Assembly: GCA_019454165.1 (NCBI GenBank)
Contig: CP075367.1
Location: 1,528,805-1,592,804 of the forward strand
Direction of reading: 5' to 3'
DNA length: 64,000 nt
Source: Anaerolineales bacterium
GTDB taxonomy: Bacteria > Chloroflexota > Anaerolineae > Anaerolineales > UBA11579
A program made the translations under genes and the position numbers. Below, one piece after another: positions 50,317 through 59,483 of the stretch (its first letter is position 1; each line of letters begins with the position of its first letter). Below the pieces are notes generated by a model. It was not told where the DNA came from, made no database searches, and was given only the letters and a program-made list of their open reading frames with translations.

Positions 50317-53300
50317 ATGAGCTCATTCATCGCAGACCTCAAGAACGCCCTCCCGCAGAGCGAATGGCCGCTGGTCGTCGCCGCCCTGCGCAACGAGCCC
50401 ACCCTGTGGGCTGCGTTGCAGGAGGCCGAGTTTGGCACACAAGCCCTGCAAGCCGCCGGCGCACAACGCATTGCGTGGTCGCCGGCCTTTTTGGGTTTGC
50501 TGCGCCTCGGCCAGGCTGGCCTGCATGAGGAGCTGCGTGCTGCATTGCTGGAACCGGTAGCCGAGAAGCTGCGCTACCAGGCCGCCAGCGCCTATGAGCA
50601 AATAGCCACCCAAGGCGCCGGCGCCGCACCCGGCCTGGAGCAGGCCGCGTTGCTGGCGCTGGCGTTACGTGAGCGCCGCCGCGTGCTGGGCAACTGGGAT
50701 CAGCTGACCCACGACTTGAGCATTGCCCCTGCTGAGTTCTGGAAGCTGCCGGTGGCGGTCTTGTTTGGCTTGCTGCCCGAACCGCAGGAACTACTGGCCG
50801 CCCTGCTGCGCGCGGGGGATGCTGATGTGCACAAGCTGGGCCTGCACGCCCTGGTCAGCAATCCGCTGACTCTCGAAGAGCAGAGCGCCGCGCTGCTGCA
50901 AACCATCGCTGAGCATCCCGTGCCGCAGTTCGTAGCTGTGCTGCGCCAGTTGGCTCACATGCACTTGCCGCTGGCCCAGCAGGCTGCCCGCTTCGTGTTG
51001 CACAAGTTGGAAACCGAACCGCAAGCCGAAGGCAGCGAACTGAGCCAGATCGAGCGTCTGCTGCTGCAGGCCGAGATCCGCCAGCTCAGCGGCCAGCCCG
51101 AAGAGGCCGCACCCCTGCTGCACGCCGCCTGGGGCGCCGCGCAGCGCGTGCAAGCCGAGCTGGCTGGCAAGCTGGCCGAGAACGCCGCCGCGCACGCCGA
51201 CACGCCCGCCCTGCCGGAGAGCGCAGCTGCCGCCGCCAAGAGCGCCGGCAGTAAGCACCCCGCCGCGCTGATCGCCGCCGCCCGCGTGGCGCTCAAGTCT
51301 GGCGATGCGGCCGAAGCCCAGCGCATGGCCGCCGCCGCGCTGGCCGCCGCCCAGGACAGCCCCGCCGGCGAGAACGCAACCTTGATGCGCCAGCTCGGCG
51401 GAATTTTTGTCGATCTCAAACTGGGCGAGGCCGCCCGCCAGGCCGCCGAACTGGCTGTGCAGCATGCCCCTAACGACGCCGACAGCGCAGCCTTCCTGAG
51501 CCGCGTGATGGCGTTGTGCAACGAGCCGGAGCGCGCCCTGCAAGCCGCTCACCTGGCCGCTGCCCTGGCTCCCGAGCGCACAGATCTGCGCCGCCAGCTG
51601 GCCAAGGCTATGCAGGCCAACCAGCAAGGCGCGGCCGCCTACAGCGAATGGCAGGCCGTGATGGCGCAGGATGACCAGCCCAGCCTCGAAGACGTGTACG
51701 GCCTAGCCCAGGCCGCCCTGGCCGCCGATGCACTCGGCGAATGCATCCAGGCCTGCCAGCGCGTGCTGGCTGTGCAAGCCACTCATGGCGGCGCGCATGC
51801 GCTGATGGGCAAAGCCCTGGTAGCCCAGGGCGATGCCAACAGCGCCATTGAGCATCTGCGCCGCGCCACCGAGCTGGCCCCGGCTCAACACGAAGCCTGG
51901 ATCGTGCTCGCAGAACTGCTGCGCGATCAAGGCGATATGCAGGCCGCCCGTGACACGCTGTTCAACGCCCAGCAATTCACCAAGCCCAGCGCAGAGTTGC
52001 AGTTCCTGCTGGGTGAGATCTATTTGGCGCTGGCCGAGAACGAAGCTGCCCTCGGCGCCTTCTCCCGCACTGTTGAATTATTGGCTGAGCCCGCCGCTCA
52101 GCCCAACACCTATTTGAACCAGCGCGCCGTATTACAGCTCGGCCGCCTGCAGCGCATGCTCGGCCACACCAACCAGGCCCGCCACACGCTCGAGCGCGGC
52201 GTACACACCTACCCGCAACACGCCGGCTTGCAGCACGAGCTGGGCAAGCTGTTGCTGGCCGCCAAGGAAGCCCCCGCCGCGCTGGCCGCCCTGCACGTAA
52301 CCCTGCAGGCCGAGCCGCTCAACACCGAAGCTATGCTCGACGCGGCCCAGGCCCAACTCCTGAACCAGGCTCCGCTCGAAGCAGAAGCCTTGCTGCGCGT
52401 CGCGCTGGAACAAGGCGCCTCGGCGCTCGCCACCGCCCTGCTGGGCGAAGCCCTGGCCGCCCAAACCAAATACACCGAAGCCATCCACGAGTTCGAAGCC
52501 GCCCTGCGCTCTGAGCTGGCCGAGACGCCCAGCTGGAACAAACGCCTGGTGCTCGGCAAAGCTTTGGCGCAAGCCAAGCTGGGCCAGCACGAGGAAGCCC
52601 TCAGCATCCTGGAAGCGCTCGACGCCACCACTCCGGGCGACCCTGACGTATTGCACGCGCTGTGCATGGCCTACAGCCAGGCCGGCCGCAATGAAGAAGC
52701 CTTCCAGATCGCCAGCAAGGTCTACCTGACCAGCCCTAAGGACGAGCAGGATGTGCTCTGGTTCGCCGATCAGGCCGAAGCGCTCGGCAAGGGTGAAGAT
52801 GCCCGCCGCGCCCTGGGCAAAGGCATCGCCGAGCACAACTCCGCCGCCCACATCCTGCGCCTGGCCGAACTGGAATGGCAGGACGGCACGCACGAGCAAG
52901 CCGTAGACACGCTGGCCGCCTTGTTGCGCAGCGCCAACAGCGCTGCGCTGGCCAAGGCCGGCCGCTTCCTGCTCGAGCGCCGCGCCGCTGCCACCAGCGT
53001 GTCGTATTTCAAACGCGCCCTCGAGTTGGACGAGACCCCGGCCCTGCTCGACGCGCTGACCGAGGCCTACGAGCACAGCCAGCAGTGGACCGAGGCGCTG
53101 GCCACCATCGAAAAGAGCCTGGCCGCCGAGCCGGGCCAGCCCGCCCTGCTGGCTCGCAAAGCTCGCGTGCTGCAGGCCGCCGGCCGCCCGCAGGCCGCGC
53201 TAGAAGCGTTGGAGCAGGCCATCGAACGCATGCCCGATGATCTCGGCCTGCTGGCCAACAAGGCCCGCCTGCTGCGCGCCGCCGGCGAATGGGCCACCGC

Positions 53301-55434
53301 CCTCACCGCCGCTGAGAAAGCCTTCCGCCTTGACCCGACCCACCAGCCGCTCCTGCTGCTGGCCGCCGAGTTGGCCGTCGCAACCCTGCAGCCCGAGCGC
53401 GCCCGCGCCCTGCTGGCCGAGGCCAAGCTGCGCGCCGCGCCGGATGCCGCCCTGGCTTGCCTGCAAGCCGAGTTGGCCCTCGACAGCAATGAAGAGCTGG
53501 CCGCCGCCAAGGCGCTGGCCCCAGCCCTGGAAGGCGACGAGCAGTCGCCGCGCGTGCTGGCCCTGCAAGCCCAGCTGGCCGCCCGCCGCGGCGACCGCAC
53601 CCAAGCCGAGCACAACTTGAATACCGCGCTGGAACTGGTGAACACCAAGTTCAGCGAGCCGCAAGACGCCTTCACCCTCATCAGCCTGGCGCGTGCCGCC
53701 CAGAGCCTGATGAACTACGAAGCCGCCGTGAACCTGCTGCAGTTGGCCGTCAAGCTGGTGCCCGGCCAGGCCCTGGTGCAGTTCGCCCTGGGCAAGGCCA
53801 TCGTGCAGCGCGCCGAATGGCAGCAGTTGTGCGCCGCCAGCGACGCCGTATCCGGCGCCCCCAGCGCCGACGCAGCCAGCACCGAGGCGTACGCCACGGC
53901 CCGCGCCGCCTTCTCCGCCGCGCTGAGCACCGCGCCGTTCGCCGCCGCCCGCGCCCAGTTGGAGCACTGGCTGGCCCGCGCCGCCTTGCGCTTCGGCCAT
54001 GACGCCGATGCCGCCAGCCTGCCCACCGGCTACCCCAGCAGCGCCGGCGAAGCCGCCGCTATTGTGCACGCCGCCCGTGTGCGCGGCGACCTGCGCACCG
54101 TGCAGGAGAACGCCAAGGGCTTCTGGCGCTCGCCAGAAGTGCTGGTCGAGCGTGCCCTGGCCTTCGGCGAGGCGGATGCCAGCAGCGCCTTGAAATGGCT
54201 GCTCGGCGCGCTGGAGCAGAAGCCCCACACCGCGCCCTATCACGCCCTGGCCGCCCGCTATGCCCTGCACGCCGGCCAGCCGCACGCCGCATTGGAGCAT
54301 ATCCGCCAGGCCATCGCCCTCTCGCCCGTGCAAGCCTTGTGGCACGCCTTCGCCGGCAAGCTGCTGCAGCAGGCGGGCGCACTGGCCGACGCGATCGATT
54401 ATTTGCAGCACGCCGTGGCCATGCAGCCCAGCGAGGCTGAGCGCCACTACGAGCTGGGCCAGGCCCAGATGGAAGCCGAGCAGTATCCGCTGGCCCAGAA
54501 ATCCTTCGAGCAGGCCGCCAAGCTGCAGCCCAAGTCTGGCGCATACATGCTGGCGCTGGCCCAGGCTTACAAGCAGGCCGGCGATCTGAAGCAAGCCAGC
54601 GAGAAGGCCGCCGCGGCCCACAAGCTGGCGCCCAACGCCAACGCCGCGCTGGTGCTGCAAGCCGAGATCGCCCTCCACAACAACGAGACCGCCGCGGCCA
54701 AGAGCCTGGCCGAGAGCGCCCTGCGCCTCGCCCCGACTGACAGCCACGCCCTGACCCTGTACGCCGAATGCCTGCACGCCCTGGGCGAGGTCGACAATGC
54801 GCTGGCCGTGCTGGAGCGCTCCGAGCAGTACGCACAAGACAAGCTGCCCATCCAACTGCGCCGCGCTCAACTGCTGCCGGCCGAGAAGGGCCTCAGCGAA
54901 GTGCTGCGCCTGAGCAAGGCCAACACCGAGCGCCCGGATGTGTACCTGACCCTGTCCGAAATGCTGGCCGGAACCGGCGAAACTATGGACGCCATCCAGG
55001 CTGCCCAGCGCGCCGCCAAAAAGGCCGACACGCTCCCGCTGCCGCAGCAAGCCCGCCTGCACCTCCACCTCGGCAAGCTGCTCAAGAGCAGCGGCCAGTT
55101 GGATCAATCCTTGCATCACCTGGATGAAGCCGCGGCCCTCGCCCCGCACCTCAGCGATGTGCAGATCGAGCGCGGCCAGGTCTTCCTCAGCCGTCGCCAG
55201 TTCAAGCAGGCCATGCAGGCCTTCGAGCTGGCCGCCGCCGCCGCCCCGCACAGCCCGCAGCCCCATCTGCAGGCCGCCCAGGCGCTGAAGGACGTCAAAG
55301 ACTACAACGCCGCCGAGGTGGCGCTGCGCAAGGCCGCCCAGTTGGCGCCGCGCGAGCGCAGTATCCAACGCCAGTTGGCCGCCGTGATCGCTTTGAACTT
55401 GATCCACCAACCGCAGGAAGTGAGTGCGCTATGA
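50317..55434 (+). CDS. Giant TPR-repeat protein
   Basis: 1705 residues from ATG 50317, with GGAAG 6 nt upstream. The N-terminal 270 residues are helical without clear repeats. From about residue 330 to the end the protein is a near-continuous array of 34-residue TPR helix pairs (for example GDANSAIEHLRRATELAPAQ, AEQYPLAQKSFEQAAKLQPK, FKQAMQAFELAAAAAPHSPQ). It is extremely rich in Ala, Leu, Gln and Glu, with no signal peptide or membrane segment. A solenoid of this size is a scaffold or sensor. Its stop overlaps the start of the peptidase gene (ATGA), so the two are made together and probably bind each other. Gene or domain names cannot be assigned. Confidence 0.88.
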   Translation: MSSFIADLKNALPQSEWPLVVAALRNEPTLWAALQEAEFGTQALQAAGAQRIAWSPAFLGLLRLGQAGLHEELRAALLEPVAEKLRYQAASAYEQIATQGAGAAPGLEQAALLALALRERRRVLGNWDQLTHDLSIAPAEFWKLPVAVLFGLLPEPQELLAALLRAGDADVHKLGLHALVSNPLTLEEQSAALLQTIAEHPVPQFVAVLRQLAHMHLPLAQQAARFVLHKLETEPQAEGSELSQIERLLLQAEIRQLSGQPEEAAPLLHAAWGAAQRVQAELAGKLAENAAAHADTPALPESAAAAAKSAGSKHPAALIAAARVALKSGDAAEAQRMAAAALAAAQDSPAGENATLMRQLGGIFVDLKLGEAARQAAELAVQHAPNDADSAAFLSRVMALCNEPERALQAAHLAAALAPERTDLRRQLAKAMQANQQGAAAYSEWQAVMAQDDQPSLEDVYGLAQAALAADALGECIQACQRVLAVQATHGGAHALMGKALVAQGDANSAIEHLRRATELAPAQHEAWIVLAELLRDQGDMQAARDTLFNAQQFTKPSAELQFLLGEIYLALAENEAALGAFSRTVELLAEPAAQPNTYLNQRAVLQLGRLQRMLGHTNQARHTLERGVHTYPQHAGLQHELGKLLLAAKEAPAALAALHVTLQAEPLNTEAMLDAAQAQLLNQAPLEAEALLRVALEQGASALATALLGEALAAQTKYTEAIHEFEAALRSELAETPSWNKRLVLGKALAQAKLGQHEEALSILEALDATTPGDPDVLHALCMAYSQAGRNEEAFQIASKVYLTSPKDEQDVLWFADQAEALGKGEDARRALGKGIAEHNSAAHILRLAELEWQDGTHEQAVDTLAALLRSANSAALAKAGRFLLERRAAATSVSYFKRALELDETPALLDALTEAYEHSQQWTEALATIEKSLAAEPGQPALLARKARVLQAAGRPQAALEALEQAIERMPDDLGLLANKARLLRAAGEWATALTAAEKAFRLDPTHQPLLLLAAELAVATLQPERARALLAEAKLRAAPDAALACLQAELALDSNEELAAAKALAPALEGDEQSPRVLALQAQLAARRGDRTQAEHNLNTALELVNTKFSEPQDAFTLISLARAAQSLMNYEAAVNLLQLAVKLVPGQALVQFALGKAIVQRAEWQQLCAASDAVSGAPSADAASTEAYATARAAFSAALSTAPFAAARAQLEHWLARAALRFGHDADAASLPTGYPSSAGEAAAIVHAARVRGDLRTVQENAKGFWRSPEVLVERALAFGEADASSALKWLLGALEQKPHTAPYHALAARYALHAGQPHAALEHIRQAIALSPVQALWHAFAGKLLQQAGALADAIDYLQHAVAMQPSEAERHYELGQAQMEAEQYPLAQKSFEQAAKLQPKSGAYMLALAQAYKQAGDLKQASEKAAAAHKLAPNANAALVLQAEIALHNNETAAAKSLAESALRLAPTDSHALTLYAECLHALGEVDNALAVLERSEQYAQDKLPIQLRRAQLLPAEKGLSEVLRLSKANTERPDVYLTLSEMLAGTGETMDAIQAAQRAAKKADTLPLPQQARLHLHLGKLLKSSGQLDQSLHHLDEAAALAPHLSDVQIERGQVFLSRRQFKQAMQAFELAAAAAPHSPQPHLQAAQALKDVKDYNAAEVALRKAAQLAPRERSIQRQLAAVIALNLIHQPQEVSAL

Positions 55435-58400
55435 ACGACACCATGAAGAAACACATCACCGCCGGCAAGGCCGTAGACCGCGCCGCAGTACTGACTCTGC
55501 TGCAGGTCGGCCTGAACGCGGGCGAGATGCGCTTTGTGCGCCAGGTCGCCGAGGATTGGCTCAACGCCTATCCCTACGACCTGCATGTGGAGCTGCTGCG
55601 CGCTCAGGCGCTCATCAAAGACAACAAGGCCGAGGTGGCCTTCAAAGTATTGCGCCGCCTATGCGAGCTGGATCCTGAATTCCTCGAAGCACAGGAGCAG
55701 CTGGCCAAGCTGTCGCGCCGCGTCAAGCCCGCCGTCGCCGAGGCCGCCCGCGCCGCCGCCACGCTGCTGCGCCAGCCCTTCCAGATTCCCACCGATATTC
55801 AAGACTGGGCGCAGCACGCGCTGCGCGCCCAGCAGGCCTTCAAGGTCGGCGACCTTGAGCAGGCCGAGCTGCACGTGCAGGCCGCCCTGCTGGCCCAGCC
55901 GCCCTCGCCGCTGCCCGCCCTGCTGCACATCCAGATCGCTCAGGCCCAGGGCCTGACCTGGCTGGCGATCGAGAATCTGGTTGAACTCTATAGCGGCAGT
56001 TGGCCACACTGTCTGCAACTGCGCCTGCTGCACGCCAACTTCCTGATGGAAAGCGGCCAGGAGAACGCCGCCGTCGACGCGCTGCACGATTGCGCCGCCG
56101 AAGATGTCAGCGGCCAGGTGGCCCGCCGCATGTGGGGCGCAGGCCACCGCTTCGCAGCCTTGTGGCCGGCTGGCCTGCAGCAAGCCATCACCACGCCCAT
56201 CCCCGCCAAGGTGGCGGCCGGCCTGGGCTGGAACCAGATCGATACGCTGACCTTCGCCCTGCCCGCTGAGGCCAAGGCCTTCGAAGCCCCGCTGGAGTCG
56301 ACCCATGTGCCCATGCTCGACGCAGGGGCATTGAAGACCCGCGAGGTTAAGAAAGATTTTGCCAAGCGCATCAAGGACCAGACTCCGGTATTGGACGAAG
56401 AAGCCCATGCGCCGATGTTCGACGGCAAGGCCCTGCGCTCTGGCAAGGTCAAGGCGGAGTTCGCCAAGTCGATCGACATCGATGACGCGCTCGAGTTCAC
56501 CCCACCGCCCGCGATCCCTGACGAGTCGTACGAGCCCCAGGTTTCGTACGAACCCGAAGGGTCGTACGAACCCGAAGCAGCCTACGAACCCCAGGTATCG
56601 TACGAGCCCGAAGGCCACGGCCTATTGAGCGACGAGCTGGTCGCCGATATGGCGGCCCAGGCCGAGGTCGAGTCGAAATCGATCTTTGACGCCAGCGAAG
56701 CCCACGCGCCAGGTCTCTCCAACCGCGAGCCGTCCGATCTCGACCATCTCGTCGAATCCAAAACAATCGACGAATTCGGCGAGAACGAAGCTCACACGCC
56801 TGGCACCGACGATAACGCGAGCGCAGGTGGTGAGGATTTTTTGGACATACAGCCTGAGCCGCACCTCAACACAGTCGCACAGACAGGCGGGCAGGATTTT
56901 TTAGAAGCCAAGTCTGAACCGGCCGTCGCCCACAGCGACGAAGCCATAAATGAGACCCTGCAGCACGCGCTCTCGGCCCTGCCGGAGACCTTGATCGATC
57001 TCGAAGAGGTCAATACCGCCACGGCTGAGTCTTTGCGCCTGCGCGCAGATGGCCGCTTCCCGGCCTACATCCTGCTGAGCTCCAAAGAGAACCTGGTGCG
57101 CCAATACGGCATGGACGGCTTCGCCAGCGTCGATGCCAGCCTGCGCGCCGTGGCCGCCGCCACCGACGCGCTACCCAAATGGGGCGCGTATGTCGTCTAC
57201 GCGGATGACCCCGCCTGCATGGATGCCTTCGGCCTCAACGCGGTCAGCGGCAACGACCCCTGGGCCATCAAGCACCTGCTGGCTGACCTTGACGAGGCGC
57301 TCCGCCAGAACGGCGAGATGATCGGTGCGCTCATGATCGTGGGTGGGCCAAAGATCGTGCCCTTCCATCACCTGCCCAACCCGGTCGATGATGACGATAA
57401 GGACGTACCCTCCGACAACCCCTACGCCAGCCTGGACGAGAATTACTTCGTGCCCACCTGGCCGGCCGGCCGCCTGCCGACCGGCACCGAGAAGGATCCC
57501 ACCGCGCTGCTCAAGGCCCTCAACCGCATCGAAGCCAGCCGTGACACGGTCGTGGCGCAGCAAGACCCGGTGCGCCAACTCATCACCCGCCTGCTGATGA
57601 TGTTCGGCCTGTGGAAGCCCAAGCGCAGCAGCTTTGGCTACACCGCCCAGGTATGGCAGCGCGCGTCGCACTCGGTCTACCGCACGATTGGCGAGCCCAA
57701 GCGCCTCAGCCTGAGCCCCCCGACCCAAACCGGCAAGCTGCCCAAGGAAGCCAACAAGGCGCTGCAGGTGGCTTACTTCAACCTGCACGGCGTGGAAGAC
57801 GGGCCAGACTGGTACGGTCAGCGTGACCCGCTGCTCACCCCCACCGGGCCGGACTATCCCGTGGCCCTCAGCCCCAGCGATGTGGTCAATCACGGCCGCG
57901 CCCCGCAAGTGGTCTTCAGCGAAGCCTGCTTCGGCGCCAACATCTTCAATAAAACCGTAGACAACGCCCTGGCGCTCAAATTCATCGACTCGGGCAGCAA
58001 GGCGGTCGTAGGTTCCACCGTCACATCGTACGGCGCGGTCTCCACCCCGCTCATCGCCGCCGATCTGCTGGGCCAGACCTTCTGGCGCCTACTCAACGAA
58101 GGCCACCCCGCCGGCGAAGCACTGCGCCGCGCCAAGATCGCCATGGCCCAGACCATGCACCGCCGCCAGGGCTACCTGGACGGCGAGGACCAGAAGACCC
58201 TGATCTCTTTCATCCTCTACGGCGACCCGCTGGCCCAGGTCAGCACCGATGCCAGCCTGCCCAAGCGCATCCTGCGCGCCGAGAGCAGCGAGATGAACAC
58301 GGTCTGCGATCTGCCCGATGCATTCGGCCTGGGCGACAACATCCCGATGGAATCTTTGCCGCAAGAAACCCTGGCTACCGTCAAGGCTGTCGTGAAGGAG

Positions 58401-58643
58401 TACCTGCCCGGCATGCAAGGCAGTGAGGTCAGCGTCAGCCACGAGCACACCAACTGCCAGAACCACAACTGCCCGCTGCCGCATCCGCACAACACCGGCG
58501 CCAAGCGCACCATCATGGCGCCCAGCCGCAGCCTGGTCACCCTGAGCAAGAAGGTCCAGGGCGCCGGCCGCATGCACCCCAAGTACGCCCGCATCACCAT
58601 GGACGCCCAGGGCAAAGTCGTCAAGCTGGCCGTCAGCCGCTAA
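55431..58643 (+). CDS. Clan CD (C25/caspase-like) peptidase with TPR-like N-terminus
   Basis: 1070 residues. The N-terminal 250 residues are helical, TPR-like. A low-complexity acidic linker (about 285-510) contains five tandem SYEP units (about 364-396) and other duplications. The peptidase region is about 520-960: IGALMIVGGPKIVPFHHLPN, VPSDNPYASLDENYF and WPAGRLPTG precede the catalytic dyad, His786 in YFNLHGVEDGPDWYG and Cys833 in VVFSEACFGANIF. This HG...AC layout is that of gingipain C25, CHAT and caspase folds. The C-terminus has a His/Cys cluster (HEHTNCQNHNCPLPHPH) that may bind metal. There is no signal peptide, so it acts in the cytoplasm. Its substrate and trigger are unknown. Confidence 0.82.
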   Translation: MNDTMKKHITAGKAVDRAAVLTLLQVGLNAGEMRFVRQVAEDWLNAYPYDLHVELLRAQALIKDNKAEVAFKVLRRLCELDPEFLEAQEQLAKLSRRVKPAVAEAARAAATLLRQPFQIPTDIQDWAQHALRAQQAFKVGDLEQAELHVQAALLAQPPSPLPALLHIQIAQAQGLTWLAIENLVELYSGSWPHCLQLRLLHANFLMESGQENAAVDALHDCAAEDVSGQVARRMWGAGHRFAALWPAGLQQAITTPIPAKVAAGLGWNQIDTLTFALPAEAKAFEAPLESTHVPMLDAGALKTREVKKDFAKRIKDQTPVLDEEAHAPMFDGKALRSGKVKAEFAKSIDIDDALEFTPPPAIPDESYEPQVSYEPEGSYEPEAAYEPQVSYEPEGHGLLSDELVADMAAQAEVESKSIFDASEAHAPGLSNREPSDLDHLVESKTIDEFGENEAHTPGTDDNASAGGEDFLDIQPEPHLNTVAQTGGQDFLEAKSEPAVAHSDEAINETLQHALSALPETLIDLEEVNTATAESLRLRADGRFPAYILLSSKENLVRQYGMDGFASVDASLRAVAAATDALPKWGAYVVYADDPACMDAFGLNAVSGNDPWAIKHLLADLDEALRQNGEMIGALMIVGGPKIVPFHHLPNPVDDDDKDVPSDNPYASLDENYFVPTWPAGRLPTGTEKDPTALLKALNRIEASRDTVVAQQDPVRQLITRLLMMFGLWKPKRSSFGYTAQVWQRASHSVYRTIGEPKRLSLSPPTQTGKLPKEANKALQVAYFNLHGVEDGPDWYGQRDPLLTPTGPDYPVALSPSDVVNHGRAPQVVFSEACFGANIFNKTVDNALALKFIDSGSKAVVGSTVTSYGAVSTPLIAADLLGQTFWRLLNEGHPAGEALRRAKIAMAQTMHRRQGYLDGEDQKTLISFILYGDPLAQVSTDASLPKRILRAESSEMNTVCDLPDAFGLGDNIPMESLPQETLATVKAVVKEYLPGMQGSEVSVSHEHTNCQNHNCPLPHPHNTGAKRTIMAPSRSLVTLSKKVQGAGRMHPKYARITMDAQGKVVKLAVSR

Positions 58644-58658
58644 GCAACAAAGCTAACC

Positions 58659-58690
58659 AAAAAGAGCTGCGAGAGATCGCAGCTCTTTTT
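58659..58690 (+). terminator. Intrinsic terminator of the TPR-peptidase operon
   Basis: AAAAAGAGCTGCGA, loop GAGA, TCGCAGCTCTTTTT. Confidence 0.9.
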
Positions 58691-58731
58691 GTTTCATGAG
58701 TGCATTCCGAGCGCCGCGAGGGAAAAACACT

Positions 58732-58866
58732 GTCATTGCGAGGAGTGCTGCAAGTTGCATGAACATGCAACTTGCAGCCCCGAAGCAATCTGCTTTTATG
58801 GCCCGCGATAACAACCAGATTGCTTCGTTGCTTGGCGGCTACGCCGCCACACGGCCTCGCAATGAC
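58732..58866. repeat. MITE-like nested inverted repeat, GTCATTGCGAGG type
   Basis: Outer ends GTCATTGCGAGG and CCTCGCAATGAC; an inner pair CGAAGCAATCTG/CAGATTGCTTCG at 58781-58792 and 58816-58827; and a separate hairpin CTGCAAGTTGCAT/ATGCAACTTGCAG. No transposase gene is present. Confidence 0.8.
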
Positions 58867-58909
58867 GGGAAGACTGCACAGCTGTGCGCAGCACGGCTGT
58901 ACCCACCTC

Positions 58910-59175
58910 ACCCGTGTCATTCCGACCGGATTCATCAACCTGCACCTGACCGCCGGACCCAGATCAGGGAGGAATCCTTATTCACACGTCTTCCAAACCA
59001 CGCGTGCCATACCACCCCGCACCCGTAGGGGCACACGCTGCTTCGCAACGCAGCATGCTGCGCCCACCCAACACCCGTGTCATTCCGACCGGATTTATAA
59101 ACCTGCACCAGACCGCCGGACCCGGACCAGGGAGGAATCCTTATTCACCCATCTTCCAAACAGCGCGTGCCAATA
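58910..59175 (+). repeat. Two direct copies, GTCATTCCGACC type
   Basis: About 100-nt copies starting at 58910 and 59073 share ACCCGTGTCATTCCGACCGG, GACCGCCGGACC and AGGGAGGAATCCTTATTCAC, separated by about 60 nt. Confidence 0.8.
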
Positions 59176-59468
59176 CGCCCTAGACCCCCTACCCACTTCC
59201 TTGACACCAATACCCAATCCGCCCTGGATTCCCCAAATCAAGCTATACCAAGAACATGCAGCCACAACCGTTAAAACATTAAATACATTCAATACATTTC
59301 CCGTAAGCGCAGGCTAAACCGCCGCAAAAAATTCGGAACAAATGTTTTAACTTTTTGTAACCACCAGGGGGCTACACAAAATGACTATGATGATGATTAA
59401 AGCTTTTACAACGGGTGTCTGTCGGGCAGCTGAGGAATCCCAAAGCTGGTCACGGCATCCGCACATAG
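59176..59468. other. AT-rich intergenic stretch before smpB
   Basis: About 290 bp. No open frame, hairpin terminator or tmRNA-like sequence (no tRNA-like end with CCA) could be supported. Confidence 0.5.
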
Positions 59469-59474
59469 TAGAAT
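59469..59474 (+). promoter_or_regulatory. -10 box of smpB
   Basis: TAGAAT ends 9 nt before ATG 59484, with no Shine-Dalgarno; a short or absent leader. Confidence 0.4.
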
Positions 59475-59483
59475 CACTCGCCT

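Noticed and set aside
53200..55410. A 736-codon open frame antisense to the TPR gene
   Set aside because: Composition is Gly/Leu/Gln-rich low complexity mirroring the repeated codons of the sense strand; no motif and no start signal. High GC keeps antisense frames open.
49961..58643. A type III-E CRISPR (Craspase-like) locus
   Set aside because: TPR and caspase-like parts invite the comparison, but there is no Cas7-11 effector, adaptation gene or array in the window, and the two parts are separate proteins.
59176..59468. A tmRNA gene next to smpB
   Set aside because: I looked for the GGGGG start and a tRNA-like 3' end with T-loop and CCA and found neither.
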